From positions 1-64,000 of the forward strand of contig JAALLF010000007.1 in the NCBI GenBank assembly GCA_011087645.1: a stretch of DNA of 64,000 nucleotides, in the 5' to 3' direction. How positions within the stretch are numbered: position 1 is the stretch's first letter; every line of letters starts with the position of its first letter. Both the position numbers and the translations under genes were made by a program. The stretch is from Alphaproteobacteria bacterium (GTDB lineage: Bacteria > Pseudomonadota > Alphaproteobacteria > UBA6615). This document shows positions 1 to 8,291 of this stretch, one piece after another. The notes beneath the pieces were generated by a model. The model was not told the DNA's origin, made no database searches, and saw nothing but the letters and a program-made list of their open reading frames with translations.

Positions 1-272
1 CCAGCAGAACGATTTAACGCTTGTGTTGCATCGATCGGTTGAGGTGACCCCTCAAGCTCATCCTTCGCCGCGCCGTCATCGTCGCGATAAAAGCGGATCG
101 CGGTTTGGCGAATATTTTCGATGATATCGAAAATCGCCTGGCCTTCCTGCTCGCGCACGCAATCGCCCAACAGCCGCCCCAGCAGGCGAATGTCCTCGAT
201 AAGGGGCTGGTCCTTGCCGCTCTCGGCAACCGGTCCGGAAACGTCGGAATCCGTATGTTCGTCGTGCGTCAT
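1..272 (-). CDS. ppc: Phosphoenolpyruvate carboxylase, N-terminal fragment (runs off left edge)
   Basis: Reading the reverse strand from the ATG at 272, the frame stays open for 90 codons to the window edge. After a variable acidic start it contains [16 protein letters not shown] and then [19 protein letters not shown], the conserved N-terminal helices of bacterial PEP carboxylase. The family carboxylates phosphoenolpyruvate to oxaloacetate, an anaplerotic step in the cytoplasm. The catalytic His and Arg residues lie beyond the window and cannot be checked. No strong ribosome binding site is visible; the frame is also open a little upstream but has no other ATG, so the start is probable, not certain. 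The gene diverges from the MetE-like gene, so the 159 bp between them should hold both promoters. Confidence 0.85.
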   Translation of the reverse strand, partial: MTHDEHTDSDVSGPVAESGKDQPLIEDIRLLGRLLGDCVREQEGQAIFDIIENIRQTAIRFYRDDDGAAKDELEGSPQPIDATQALNRSA

Positions 273-431
273 AAATGGCTCGTACTTGGCATTGTCAAAG
301 AACCTCTGGCGGAAAGGGATATATATCCGGTATCCGGCCGCACCGCGACCGGTCGAGAGCCTTTGCGGCAGAGCGGCGCCTTCTCTAAGGTTGCGCCTCC
401 TAATTCGAAACCCCTACTCGCAGGTCACATC

Positions 432-1589
432 ATGAAGCTCAGCACCGATCGTATTCTCACCACCCATGTCGGCAGCCTGCCACGGCCTGAAGACCTGCTT
501 GAGTTATTGCGCAAGGAAGACCGCGGCGAAGCGGTCGACGAGAGCGCGCTGCAGGCGCGCGCGACCGAGGCGGTCAAACAAGCGGTGGCCGACCAGGTCG
601 CGGCCGGCGTCGATGTGGTCTGCGACGGGGAGATGAGCAAGATTTCCTACCACGTCTATGCCCGCCACAGGCTGGCCGGGCTGGCCAGCACCGACGGCAG
701 CGGCGTGCCCGGACGCCCCGCGCCGCGCGACATGGCGGACTTTCCCGGACTAGCGACCGAAGCCATGCGCGGCGGAACGGAATTGATGAAGGCGACGGTG
801 TGCAACGGGCCGGTCGCTTATGCCGATCATGGTCCCCTCGACCGTGACATCGCCAACCTTAAAGCGGCGACGGCGGATGCCAAACCGGTCGATATTTTCA
901 TGAACTCGGTATCGCCGGGCTGCCTGTCGACCTACGTCCCCAACACCTACTACCCCGACCGCGACGCGTACCGCGAAGAGCTGATCGAGGCCATGCGCCC
1001 AGAATATAACGCCATCCACGAAGCCGGGTTCGTGCTGCAACTCGACTGCCCCGATCTCGCCGGCGCCCGACACACCGACTATCAGGCGATGAGCGAGGCG
1101 GAGTTCCTGGCCGACGCCGAAAAGAGCATCGAGGCGCTCAACGCGGCGACCTCGGACATCCCGCCGGAGGCCATGCGCATGCATATTTGCTGGCTCAACT
1201 ATGCCGGCCCCCACACCCACGACCTGCCGATAAAGAGCCTGTTCGATTTGTTGAACAAGGCGCGGCCGGCGGCGCTGCTGTTCGAAGGCGCCAATCCGCG
1301 CCACGAACACGAATGGGAAGACTGGAAGGCGGCGAAGATCCCCGACGACAAGGTGCTGGTGCCCGGCGTGATCGATTCGACGAGCAACTTCGTCGAGCAT
1401 CCGGTTCTGGTGGCCCAGCGTATTTGCCAGTATGCCGACATCGTCGGGCGCGAGCGGGTTCTGGCCGGTAGCGATTGCGGCTTCGGCACCTATGCCGGCC
1501 GCAAGGGCGTTTTCCCCAGCGTCGTCAACGCCAAACTGCGGTCCATGGCGGAAGGCGCGGCAATCGCCAGCGAGCGCCTCTGGAACTGA
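432..1589 (+). CDS. Cobalamin-independent methionine synthase family protein (MetE C-terminal domain type)
   Basis: A 385-residue single-domain protein starting TTHVGSLPRP about ten residues in, the hallmark of the MetE/UROD-like barrel. The zinc-binding pattern of MetE is present: His and Cys in MHICWLNYAG (about residue 250), a Glu in LLFEGANPRHEHEWE (about 285), and a distal Cys in GSDCGFGTYAG (about 350). Full-length MetE is about 750 residues, so this is the stand-alone C-terminal form, which in different bacteria transfers methyl groups to homocysteine or acts on other thiols such as coenzyme M adducts. It probably moves a methyl or alkyl group to a thiol, but the donor is unknown. The ATG was chosen because homology begins immediately after it; the frame is open upstream, but that sequence is antisense to ppc. 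Confidence 0.85.
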   Translation: MKLSTDRILTTHVGSLPRPEDLLELLRKEDRGEAVDESALQARATEAVKQAVADQVAAGVDVVCDGEMSKISYHVYARHRLAGLASTDGSGVPGRPAPRDMADFPGLATEAMRGGTELMKATVCNGPVAYADHGPLDRDIANLKAATADAKPVDIFMNSVSPGCLSTYVPNTYYPDRDAYREELIEAMRPEYNAIHEAGFVLQLDCPDLAGARHTDYQAMSEAEFLADAEKSIEALNAATSDIPPEAMRMHICWLNYAGPHTHDLPIKSLFDLLNKARPAALLFEGANPRHEHEWEDWKAAKIPDDKVLVPGVIDSTSNFVEHPVLVAQRICQYADIVGRERVLAGSDCGFGTYAGRKGVFPSVVNAKLRSMAEGAAIASERLWN

Positions 1590-1686
1590 CGACCGCCCGA
1601 CAGCGGTCATTGTTCGCCACGGCCTCGATAAAGTAATTAATCCGCCTATATCAAGGACTGATTCAAACCTGCTCAAGGGGCGACGG

Positions 1687-3303
1687 GTGGCACAATTAGT
1701 AGGGACAGATACTGCGCAATCGGAAACCGAATTGCGTTCCGGGTACCGAGTTGTGCTCAAGCCTGCCGGTAATCGAATCCGCGCCATATTCCAGGGCCAG
1801 ATCCTGGCCGATAGTTCGAATGTATTGGTGATGCGCGAAACGCGCCTGCCGCCAATCTTCTACTTTCCGCGTGAAGATGTCTCGATGGCGTTGCTCGCCA
1901 AAACCGAGCACCGGACCCATTGTCCTTTCAAGGGCGATGCGTCCTATTGGACGCTCGATGGGGGCGATACATCGGCGGAAAACGCCGCGTGGAGCTATGA
2001 AGACCCCTACGACGAAGCGTTGGATGTCAAAGAATATCTGGCTTTCAATTGGGGGGATATCGATGCCTGGATGGTCGATGACCAACAAATCATCGAGCAA
2101 CCGCTCGACCACACGCCGGCGAGAACGAACCCCTTTGTCGACTGGCTGGTACAGCGGGCTTGGCAGGCCAAATCACTACCGGATGCCACGCAGCAACTCG
2201 CCGATGCGTTGGTCGAAAACGGTTTTCCCCTATGGCGGCTGCGGCTTGTGATTCGAACCCTAAACCCACAGCTGTTTGGCATGACGTACACCTGGCAGCG
2301 CGATATCGACGACCTTACGGAAACGCAAATATCGCATGAAGGACTGCAAAGCCAACAGTATCTCAACAGTCCCTTCGCGCTCATAATTAACGGCCAGGGT
2401 GGTGTTCGCCGCAGCCTCGAAGGACCCGACCCGCAGCTGGATTTCCCGATCCTCGAGGAACTACACAAAGAGGGCGCGACCGACTACATCGCCATGCCGC
2501 TGCGGTTTTCGGACGGCTTGATCAATATCATCAACCTTGTTTCAGGTGCGCCCGGCGGGTTTTCGACCGACGATTTGGGCCTGCTCTACGAGGTTCTGCC
2601 CAGTTTGGGAATACAGTTCGAAGCCCATGCGCAACGCGTGTCATCGCTGACCCTGCTGCGGACTTATCTCGGCAGGAATGCCGGTGAACGGGTCATGAGC
2701 GGCTTGGTAAAACGGGGCGACGGCGAAGAGTTACACGCGGTCATTTGGTTTTCCGATCTGCGCAATTCCACGTCGCTGGCCGAATCCTTATCGCGCGACG
2801 AGTATCTGGTCACGCTCAATCAGTATTTCGATGCCGTGGCGGGCGCGGTGGTCGAGCATGGCGGCGAGGTACTGAAGTTCATCGGCGACGCCGTGCTGGC
2901 CATCTTTGCGATCGATGAGGTGGATAGTCCCATCGCCGTAGCGTGCACCCGAGCACTATCGGCGGCTCGCGATGCCCAGGCGCGTATTGACTCCGTCAAC
3001 CGAGAACGCAGGGCGCAAGATAAACCGCCGCTGGGATTTGGTACTGGTTTGCATTGCGGCAACATCACCTACGGCAATGTTGGAACGGCCAAGCGCCTGG
3101 ATTTCACGGTCATTGGGTCAGCCGTCAATGAAGCGTCGCGCATCGAAGGCTTGTGCAAATCACTCGGCGAAACCGTGCTGACCTCTTCGGTCTTCGCGCA
3201 ATGTGTCCCGGGCGAGCTTAGATCGCTGGGTCAGCACACATTGCGGGGCGTGAGCGAGGAAGAAGAAATATTCGCGCTACCCATAGAGCCCGCCAGCGAT
3301 TAA
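1687..3303 (+). CDS. DUF427 domain fused to class III adenylate cyclase
   Basis: A 538-residue protein starting at a GTG preceded by AAGGGG six bases upstream. Residues about 18-125 match DUF427: ADSSNVLVMRET, YFPREDVSM, a CPFKGDASYW turn and NAAWSYEDP. A central region (about 145-330) resembles the sensory part of rhizobial-type cyclases. The catalytic domain (about 345-530) has the metal-binding Asp in WFSDLRNSTS and in KFIGDAVLAIF. The purine-selecting residues appear to be Lys (EVLKFIGD) and Asp (KRLDFTVIG), the adenylate-type pair, so the product should be cAMP. No membrane segment is seen, so the protein is likely cytoplasmic. DUF427 is usually a short stand-alone protein of unknown function; as an N-terminal module it may sense a ligand. 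The 3' end converges on the ABC operon with a 34 bp gap. Confidence 0.9.
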   Translation: MAQLVGTDTAQSETELRSGYRVVLKPAGNRIRAIFQGQILADSSNVLVMRETRLPPIFYFPREDVSMALLAKTEHRTHCPFKGDASYWTLDGGDTSAENAAWSYEDPYDEALDVKEYLAFNWGDIDAWMVDDQQIIEQPLDHTPARTNPFVDWLVQRAWQAKSLPDATQQLADALVENGFPLWRLRLVIRTLNPQLFGMTYTWQRDIDDLTETQISHEGLQSQQYLNSPFALIINGQGGVRRSLEGPDPQLDFPILEELHKEGATDYIAMPLRFSDGLINIINLVSGAPGGFSTDDLGLLYEVLPSLGIQFEAHAQRVSSLTLLRTYLGRNAGERVMSGLVKRGDGEELHAVIWFSDLRNSTSLAESLSRDEYLVTLNQYFDAVAGAVVEHGGEVLKFIGDAVLAIFAIDEVDSPIAVACTRALSAARDAQARIDSVNRERRAQDKPPLGFGTGLHCGNITYGNVGTAKRLDFTVIGSAVNEASRIEGLCKSLGETVLTSSVFAQCVPGELRSLGQHTLRGVSEEEEIFALPIEPASD

Positions 3304-3337
3304 GGCCGTGATCACCGCCTGACGGCGGCCGATTGGA

Positions 3338-4108
3338 TCAGGTCGGCGCCGTTTCGCCACGGTTTTCTTCCGGCAGCTTGCCCATGATGATCATGCCCAG
3401 CACGTCGTCCTGGGTGACCTCGCTGGTGCGCCGCGTCGCCACCACCCCGCCATTCTTCATGACGCACACCCGGTCGGACAGATCGAAGACATCGTGCAGA
3501 TCGTGACTGATCAGGAAAATCCCGATGCCTTCAGCCTTCAATTGCTTGATCAAGTCAGCGACCATGGCGGTTTCGTGGGGACCGAGGGCCGCCGTCGGCT
3601 CGTCCATAATCAGAATGCGCGCATTGAACAGGATCGCCCGGGCGATCGCCACCGACTGGCGCTGACCGCCCGACATGGTGCGCACCGGGTCGGTGATGTT
3701 GGTGAAGTTGGGGTTGAGGCGCGCTATCACCTGGCGCGCATCACGTTCCATGGCGTCGTCGTTGAGAGTGCCGAACGGCGTCATGATCTCGCGGCCGAGG
3801 AACATATTGGCCGGCGCGTCGAGATTATCGGCCAAGGCCAGGGTCTGATAGATGGTCTCGATGCCCAAATCCTGAGCATCGCGCGGCGTGGCGATATGGG
3901 CGCGCTCGCCATCGACGTAGATTTCGCCGCCATCGGCCGGATAGGCGCCCGACAGCATTTTCATCAAGGTCGATTTGCCGGCGCCGTTATGGCCGAGCAG
4001 GCCAACCACTTCGCCGGCCATGAGATCGATCGACACGTCTTCGCAGGCATGCACGCCGCCGAAGCGCTTGTAGATATTGCGCATCTCGACCAGAGGTTTA
4101 TCCGACAT
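3338..4108 (-). CDS. Sugar ABC transporter ATP-binding protein (single domain)
   Basis: A 256-residue ATPase with Walker [10 protein letters not shown] (about 38-46), signature [14 protein letters not shown] (about 145), Walker [12 protein letters not shown] (about 165) and the switch His in ISHDLHDVF. It energises the import complex with the permease and binding protein encoded upstream on the same strand; the gap to the permease is 13 bp, so they are co-transcribed. Classical XylG and RbsA proteins have two ABC cassettes in about 500 residues. This has one, like the rhizobial FrcA type, so the transporter would use a homodimer. The ATG has good homology from the first residues ([13 protein letters not shown]). 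Confidence 0.92.
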   Translation of the reverse strand: MSDKPLVEMRNIYKRFGGVHACEDVSIDLMAGEVVGLLGHNGAGKSTLMKMLSGAYPADGGEIYVDGERAHIATPRDAQDLGIETIYQTLALADNLDAPANMFLGREIMTPFGTLNDDAMERDARQVIARLNPNFTNITDPVRTMSGGQRQSVAIARAILFNARILIMDEPTAALGPHETAMVADLIKQLKAEGIGIFLISHDLHDVFDLSDRVCVMKNGGVVATRRTSEVTQDDVLGMIIMGKLPEENRGETAPT

Positions 4109-4121
4109 CGCGATCCCTCCC

Positions 4122-5351
4122 CTAGCGCCGGCGGCGGTTGTAATAGACGTCGAGCCCGACCGCGCCGATCAACACCAGACCGATGATCACCTGGCGCATG
4201 GCGCTGGAGACACTCATTAGCACCATGCCGTTGTCGAGGCTTTGCATGATCACCGCGCCCAGGATGGCGCCGACGATGGTGCCGACCCCGCCGGCCAGCG
4301 AGGTACCGCCGATCACCGCCGCGGCGATGACGCTGAGTTCTGCCAGATTGCCCAGCGAGTTGGTGCCCGCGTTGAGGCGCGCGGTTTGCACCACCGCCGC
4401 GACGGCCGCCAGAATGCCCATGACGACGAAAATCATCACCGTCGTGCGTTTGACGTTGATGCCCGACAGCTCCGCCGCTTCCGGGTTGCCCCCCATGGCG
4501 AAGACATAACGGCCGAACTTGGTTGCCCGCGTGACAAAGGTCATCACCAGCACCGTGGCGATCAGAATCAACACCGGCACCGGAATACCGCGGGGGATTT
4601 CGGTGCGCGGCTTGTTGTAGGAATTCATCACCGAGACGAAGCCGACGATCGCCGCGGCCAAAACGATCAGCAACGCAACCTCGATCCAGATCGGTTTAAC
4701 GGTAAATCCGTAGCGCGCCCGCTTACGCCGCGCGGCGAGCGACCACCAGACCATCAAGGCAATCGCCAGCAGACCGAGAATCCAACTCCAGGTCGCGCCG
4801 ATCGACCCGTCGATGCCGCCGCCGAGAAGCTGATAGTTGGGATCCAACGGCGCCACGGTGCGGCCCTGGGTGACCAGCCAGGTCGCGCCGCGAAACATCA
4901 GCAAACCGCCCAGGGTGACGACGAAGGCCGGCACCCCGCCATAGGCGACCCAGGCCCCCTGCCAGGCGCCGACTATAGCCCCCACGGCGACGCCGGCCAG
5001 GATCGCCAACGGCCAGCCCCAGGCGGTGTTAATGGCGAACACCTCGACCTGCAAAAAGGCGATCACCATGCCAGTGAAACCGAGCACCGAGCCGACCGAG
5101 AGATCAATATGGCGGGCGACGATCACCAAGACCATGCCGGTCGCCATGATGCCGACCACGCTGGTCTGCACGGCCAAATTGAAGAGATTGCGCGCGGTGA
5201 GGAAAATACCACCGGTCATCAGATCGAAGACCACCCAGATGACGATCACCGCGATCACCATCGCCAACATGCGAGTGTCGAGTTCGGCGGTGCGGAAAAA
5301 CCGATCGGCCGCGCTTTCGCGTGGCGGTGTCACGCCGGATGTTGTGGTCAT
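4122..5351 (-). CDS. xylH: Xylose/ribose-type ABC transporter permease
   Basis: A 409-residue polytopic membrane protein of the branched XylH/RbsC permease family, with roughly ten or more hydrophobic segments. The conserved family stretch [17 protein letters not shown] (about 310) and the C-terminal segment rich in Ala and Gly ([15 protein letters not shown]) are clear. It forms the membrane channel of the importer. The start is the ATG at 5351 because AAGGGGG lies at normal spacing before it; an upstream in-frame extension would cover an intercistronic hairpin and is rejected. The length matches XylH (about 390-430) rather than RbsC (about 320), which agrees with the XylF-like binding protein upstream. 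Confidence 0.9.
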   Translation of the reverse strand: MTTTSGVTPPRESAADRFFRTAELDTRMLAMVIAVIVIWVVFDLMTGGIFLTARNLFNLAVQTSVVGIMATGMVLVIVARHIDLSVGSVLGFTGMVIAFLQVEVFAINTAWGWPLAILAGVAVGAIVGAWQGAWVAYGGVPAFVVTLGGLLMFRGATWLVTQGRTVAPLDPNYQLLGGGIDGSIGATWSWILGLLAIALMVWWSLAARRKRARYGFTVKPIWIEVALLIVLAAAIVGFVSVMNSYNKPRTEIPRGIPVPVLILIATVLVMTFVTRATKFGRYVFAMGGNPEAAELSGINVKRTTVMIFVVMGILAAVAAVVQTARLNAGTNSLGNLAELSVIAAAVIGGTSLAGGVGTIVGAILGAVIMQSLDNGMVLMSVSSAMRQVIIGLVLIGAVGLDVYYNRRRR

Positions 5352-5402
5352 CACTCGCCCCCTTTGGATAACCAGGCCGTCGTTTGGCGCGCAGCTCAGC
5401 GC

Positions 5403-5448
5403 GTCTGAGCCCCGCGCCGCCTTCAAGCCAGCGCGGGGTTTATCAGAC
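5403..5448 (-). promoter_or_regulatory. Intercistronic stem-loop between binding protein and permease genes
   Basis: On the reverse strand an 8-bp all-GC stem, CCCCGCGC with GCGCGGGG, encloses a 13-nt loop. An outer 6-bp arm, GTCTGA with TCAGAC, flanks it, giving one long hairpin just after the binding-protein stop codon. There is no T run, so it is not a simple terminator. In many binding-protein operons such hairpins protect the 3' end of the binding-protein message and lower permease and ATPase expression; that role is inferred here. Confidence 0.65.
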
Positions 5449-5453
5449 GTTGT

Positions 5454-6497
5454 CTAACGACAGGCCGCTGCGCCGTCGGCGCCAACTCCCTGGCACGCCC
5501 GGTCTTTGGCGATCCAGCCGGCGTCGATCACCACATTGAGATTGCCCATGGTAATCGGGACGGGTTTCAGGAAAATGGCGTCCATGGTCTCGCCCTTGGG
5601 GCCGCCGGACCATTTCACCGCGCCGTCGACCTTGTCGAGCGCCGTGCCCGAGGCCAGCGCGCTGGCGATATTGCCGGCAGACTTACCCAACTCGCGCGCA
5701 TCTTTCCACACGCTCACCGTCTGCAGACCCTTGGCCACCCGGTTCAAGGCGGCATGGTCACCGTCCTGGCCGCTGACCGGCAGGCCTTCCAGACCCTGGG
5801 CGGTCAACGCGGCGACAACGCCACCGGCGGTGCCGTCATTGGAGGCAACGACAGCATCGACCTTATTGTCGTTGGCGGTGAGAATTTGCTCCATATTCTT
5901 CTGGGCGTTCTCCGGCAGCCAGCCATCGGTGTACTGCTCGCCGACGACCTTGATGTCACCGCTCTTGATCGCCGCGTCGAGCACTTCGAGCTGGCCTTCA
6001 TGCAAGAAATCAGCATTGGGGTCCGCCGCCGAACCTTTGATGAACACGTAGCGGCCCTTCGGCTGCTTCTTGAACACCTCACGGGCCTGGATGCGGCCGA
6101 CTTCCTTATTATCGAAGGTCAGATAAAAAACGCCGGGCACTTCGATCAGCCGGTCATAACCGACCACCGGAATACCCTCGGCCTTGGCCCGGCTGATGGC
6201 GGGAACGATGGTCGCCGCATCCTGCGCTAAAACGATCAGCGCATCGGCGCCGCGCGCAATCAGGCTCTCCACATCGGCGAGCTGTTTCTCGCTCGAACTC
6301 TGGGCATCGGCGCTGATGTATTTATCCCCATTGGCTTCAATCGCCGCCTTCATGGCCGCTTCATCGGTCTTCCAACGTTCTTCTTGGAAGTTGGACCAGC
6401 TCACCCCGATGGTCAGATCCTTCGCAAACGCCGTCGAGGCGGTGAATGCAAGCAATAGAGCGCCGGCACCGGCGACTATTCCATGGCTTAGTTTCAT
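5454..6497 (-). CDS. xylF: D-xylose-type periplasmic binding protein
   Basis: A 347-residue protein with a signal peptide of about 25 residues (hydrophobic [12 protein letters not shown], cleavage after AFA). The mature part starts [18 protein letters not shown], characteristic of XylF, followed by [40 protein letters not shown] and [13 protein letters not shown]. It should bind xylose or a closely related monosaccharide in the periplasm and deliver it to the permease. It is the first gene of a three-gene operon, with a GGGAG ribosome site before its ATG. No xylose isomerase or kinase is nearby, so the ligand could be another pentose or hexose. The gene order binding protein, permease, ATPase differs from E. 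coli xylFGH. Confidence 0.9.
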   Translation of the reverse strand: MKLSHGIVAGAGALLLAFTASTAFAKDLTIGVSWSNFQEERWKTDEAAMKAAIEANGDKYISADAQSSSEKQLADVESLIARGADALIVLAQDAATIVPAISRAKAEGIPVVGYDRLIEVPGVFYLTFDNKEVGRIQAREVFKKQPKGRYVFIKGSAADPNADFLHEGQLEVLDAAIKSGDIKVVGEQYTDGWLPENAQKNMEQILTANDNKVDAVVASNDGTAGGVVAALTAQGLEGLPVSGQDGDHAALNRVAKGLQTVSVWKDARELGKSAGNIASALASGTALDKVDGAVKWSGGPKGETMDAIFLKPVPITMGNLNVVIDAGWIAKDRACQGVGADGAAACR

Positions 6498-6636
6498 CTC
6501 AATTTCTCCCTAAGTGCTTTTCTTGTTCATAAATTTCGATCGCGAACAGAGCTAACGACGCTATTGGCGGTTTGTAAATCATCACATCGTCTGGTGCCGC
6601 GCTTGTGAACAGAACCGGGCAACTCTGCGTCAGTAC

Positions 6637-8205
6637 TTACGGCCGTACGACTGTCACAACTGTATTGACGTCGGCGGCCTGCCAATCCTGCCAGATGTCG
6701 GCGCCGGGCCATCGCACCCGAACGCGGACCTCACTGTTTTCGCCCAAGCCGAAATGCTGCGGCACCAAGACGCCGCTGGCGTGACCGCCGCCGATCGTTA
6801 CCTCGCGCAACTGGCGGTGGGGGCCGGCCGTGACTTCGATCCAAGCACCGATGGCGTCGCGGTTGCCGCCAGTTTGGCGCAGTTCAACCGCCAGCCAGTT
6901 GCCCGACTTGCCAATATTGCGCCACATCTCGACAGGACTAGAGTGGTTGACGACAACAATATCGAGATGGCCGTCACCATTGAGATCGACCACCGCGCCG
7001 CCGCGACCGCGATGGGGGCTGGCCACCCTGGCGGCCATGGCAACATCGGCGAAACGACCGTCCGCGCGCGCCAGCAGCAGAACATTGGGGTCATGCTGGG
7101 CGAATTCGGCCATCACCCCGACATTGCCCTTCACGATGAAGATATCGTCGCGCCCGTCGTTATTGACGTCGGCAAAGGCGGTGTGCCAGCCGGTCGATGG
7201 CCGCGCCTGGTCGGAACCCGATGTCGGCCGGTGCGCGGTGGCGCCGCGCGCCAGGGCGATATCCCTATAGGTTGGCGCGGCGCCGGCATCCGCCGCCAGG
7301 GTGCGCAATTTATTATCGGCCATGCTGGTAAGGAAATATTCCGGCCGCCCGTCACCGGTGATGTCGCGGCTGGCGATCCCCATGCCCCAGATATTGAGCC
7401 GCCGCCAGCCCTCGGCGCGGCGGTAGGCTTGTGGCACGGCGCCCGGCGACATGCGCCAAAGCTGCTCTTCGCCGTCGCGGTAATATTGCCGGTCGTTACT
7501 GATCCGCAGATCAGCCGCGCCGGAAGCATTCCAATCGGAAAACAAGATCGATAAAGCGCAATGGCCCGGGCTGAGGGTATACGGTGCGGCAAAACTTCGG
7601 CTGGTGGCAGCCGGCCGCATGAGGACGTTATCGTGGCAGGGTCCTTGCGAACTGTCGGGGGAAACCCGGTCGATATAGTTGGCGACCGCCAGGGTCGGCC
7701 AGGTTGCTCCGCGCTCCCACGTCGCGCTGAAGCCGGTCGACCATGCCGCCCCGCCGGCGAAGTTCCAAGCTTCGTTGGCGCGCTCGAAACGGCAATCGCC
7801 AAGCCCGCGCAGCAGCACATTCTCGCCGACGCGAAGCAGCGCCAGATCGCTCACCCCGTCACCGTCAATATCGATCGGGTAGGCGCTGGTGACGCCGGTC
7901 AACGCTAACGCCGCGCGTGTTTCGCGCCTGAATTCCAGGGCGCCACCGGGCGCGCTGACATTACGGTACAGGGTGGCGGACGCCGCCCCGCCGGCGAATA
8001 CCAGTTCCGGCAACCTGTCGCCGTCGCAATCGAAGGCCGCGACCCCACCACCGACGATGAAGGGAAAATCGCCGTCATAGCGATGGTCGAGCGCGGCCGC
8101 CGGCGCGAAGGACGGCGTCTGGGCATGTGCTACCGCTGCCGCCAGCCCCACCATCAAGGCTAACGCACCGCCGCAAACGCGCCGCCATAGGGTCCACTCG
8201 ATCAT
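6637..8205 (-). CDS. Exported FG-GAP/VCBS repeat protein with ASPIC/UnbV C-terminal domain (CRTAC1-like)
   Basis: A 522-residue protein from the ATG at 8205 (a TTG two codons upstream is possible), with a signal peptide ending near AVAHAQ. Repeated FG-GAP blades with calcium-binding-like loops occur along the chain: DCDGDRLPELVF, DIDGDGVSDLALL, DITGDGRPEYFL, DVNNDGRDDIFI and DLNGDGHLDIVV, suggesting a seven-bladed propeller. The last about 75 residues, starting NWLAVELRQTGGNRDAIGAW, form the ASPIC/UnbV module. Such proteins are secreted or periplasmic and thought to bind ligands or surfaces; no enzymatic role is known. The gene stands between the recQ 3' end and the xylose operon on the same strand, 139 bp upstream of xylF, and looks functionally separate. 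Confidence 0.85.
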   Translation of the reverse strand: MIEWTLWRRVCGGALALMVGLAAAVAHAQTPSFAPAAALDHRYDGDFPFIVGGGVAAFDCDGDRLPELVFAGGAASATLYRNVSAPGGALEFRRETRAALALTGVTSAYPIDIDGDGVSDLALLRVGENVLLRGLGDCRFERANEAWNFAGGAAWSTGFSATWERGATWPTLAVANYIDRVSPDSSQGPCHDNVLMRPAATSRSFAAPYTLSPGHCALSILFSDWNASGAADLRISNDRQYYRDGEEQLWRMSPGAVPQAYRRAEGWRRLNIWGMGIASRDITGDGRPEYFLTSMADNKLRTLAADAGAAPTYRDIALARGATAHRPTSGSDQARPSTGWHTAFADVNNDGRDDIFIVKGNVGVMAEFAQHDPNVLLLARADGRFADVAMAARVASPHRGRGGAVVDLNGDGHLDIVVVNHSSPVEMWRNIGKSGNWLAVELRQTGGNRDAIGAWIEVTAGPHRQLREVTIGGGHASGVLVPQHFGLGENSEVRVRVRWPGADIWQDWQAADVNTVVTVVRP

Positions 8206-8291
8206 CGCCAAAGTGTGCCGCGCCGCGGCCGGCGGCGAAAGCCTTAAAGTCAGATCGTCAATTGCTCGAGGGATTCGCCGTGACGAGGGCG

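Noticed and set aside
750..1787. Long reverse frame of 345 codons
   Set aside because: It is antisense to the MetE-like gene, whose zinc motif and full family match decide the strand; the reverse translation has no recognisable domain.
3306..3336. Hairpin between the convergent cyclase and ABC genes
   Set aside because: GCCGT and ACGGC pair, but the stem is short and no T run follows on either strand.
4242..5408. Long forward frame of 388 codons
   Set aside because: It is antisense to the permease, and its His, Asp and Arg-rich composition is typical of the reverse of a hydrophobic high-GC gene.
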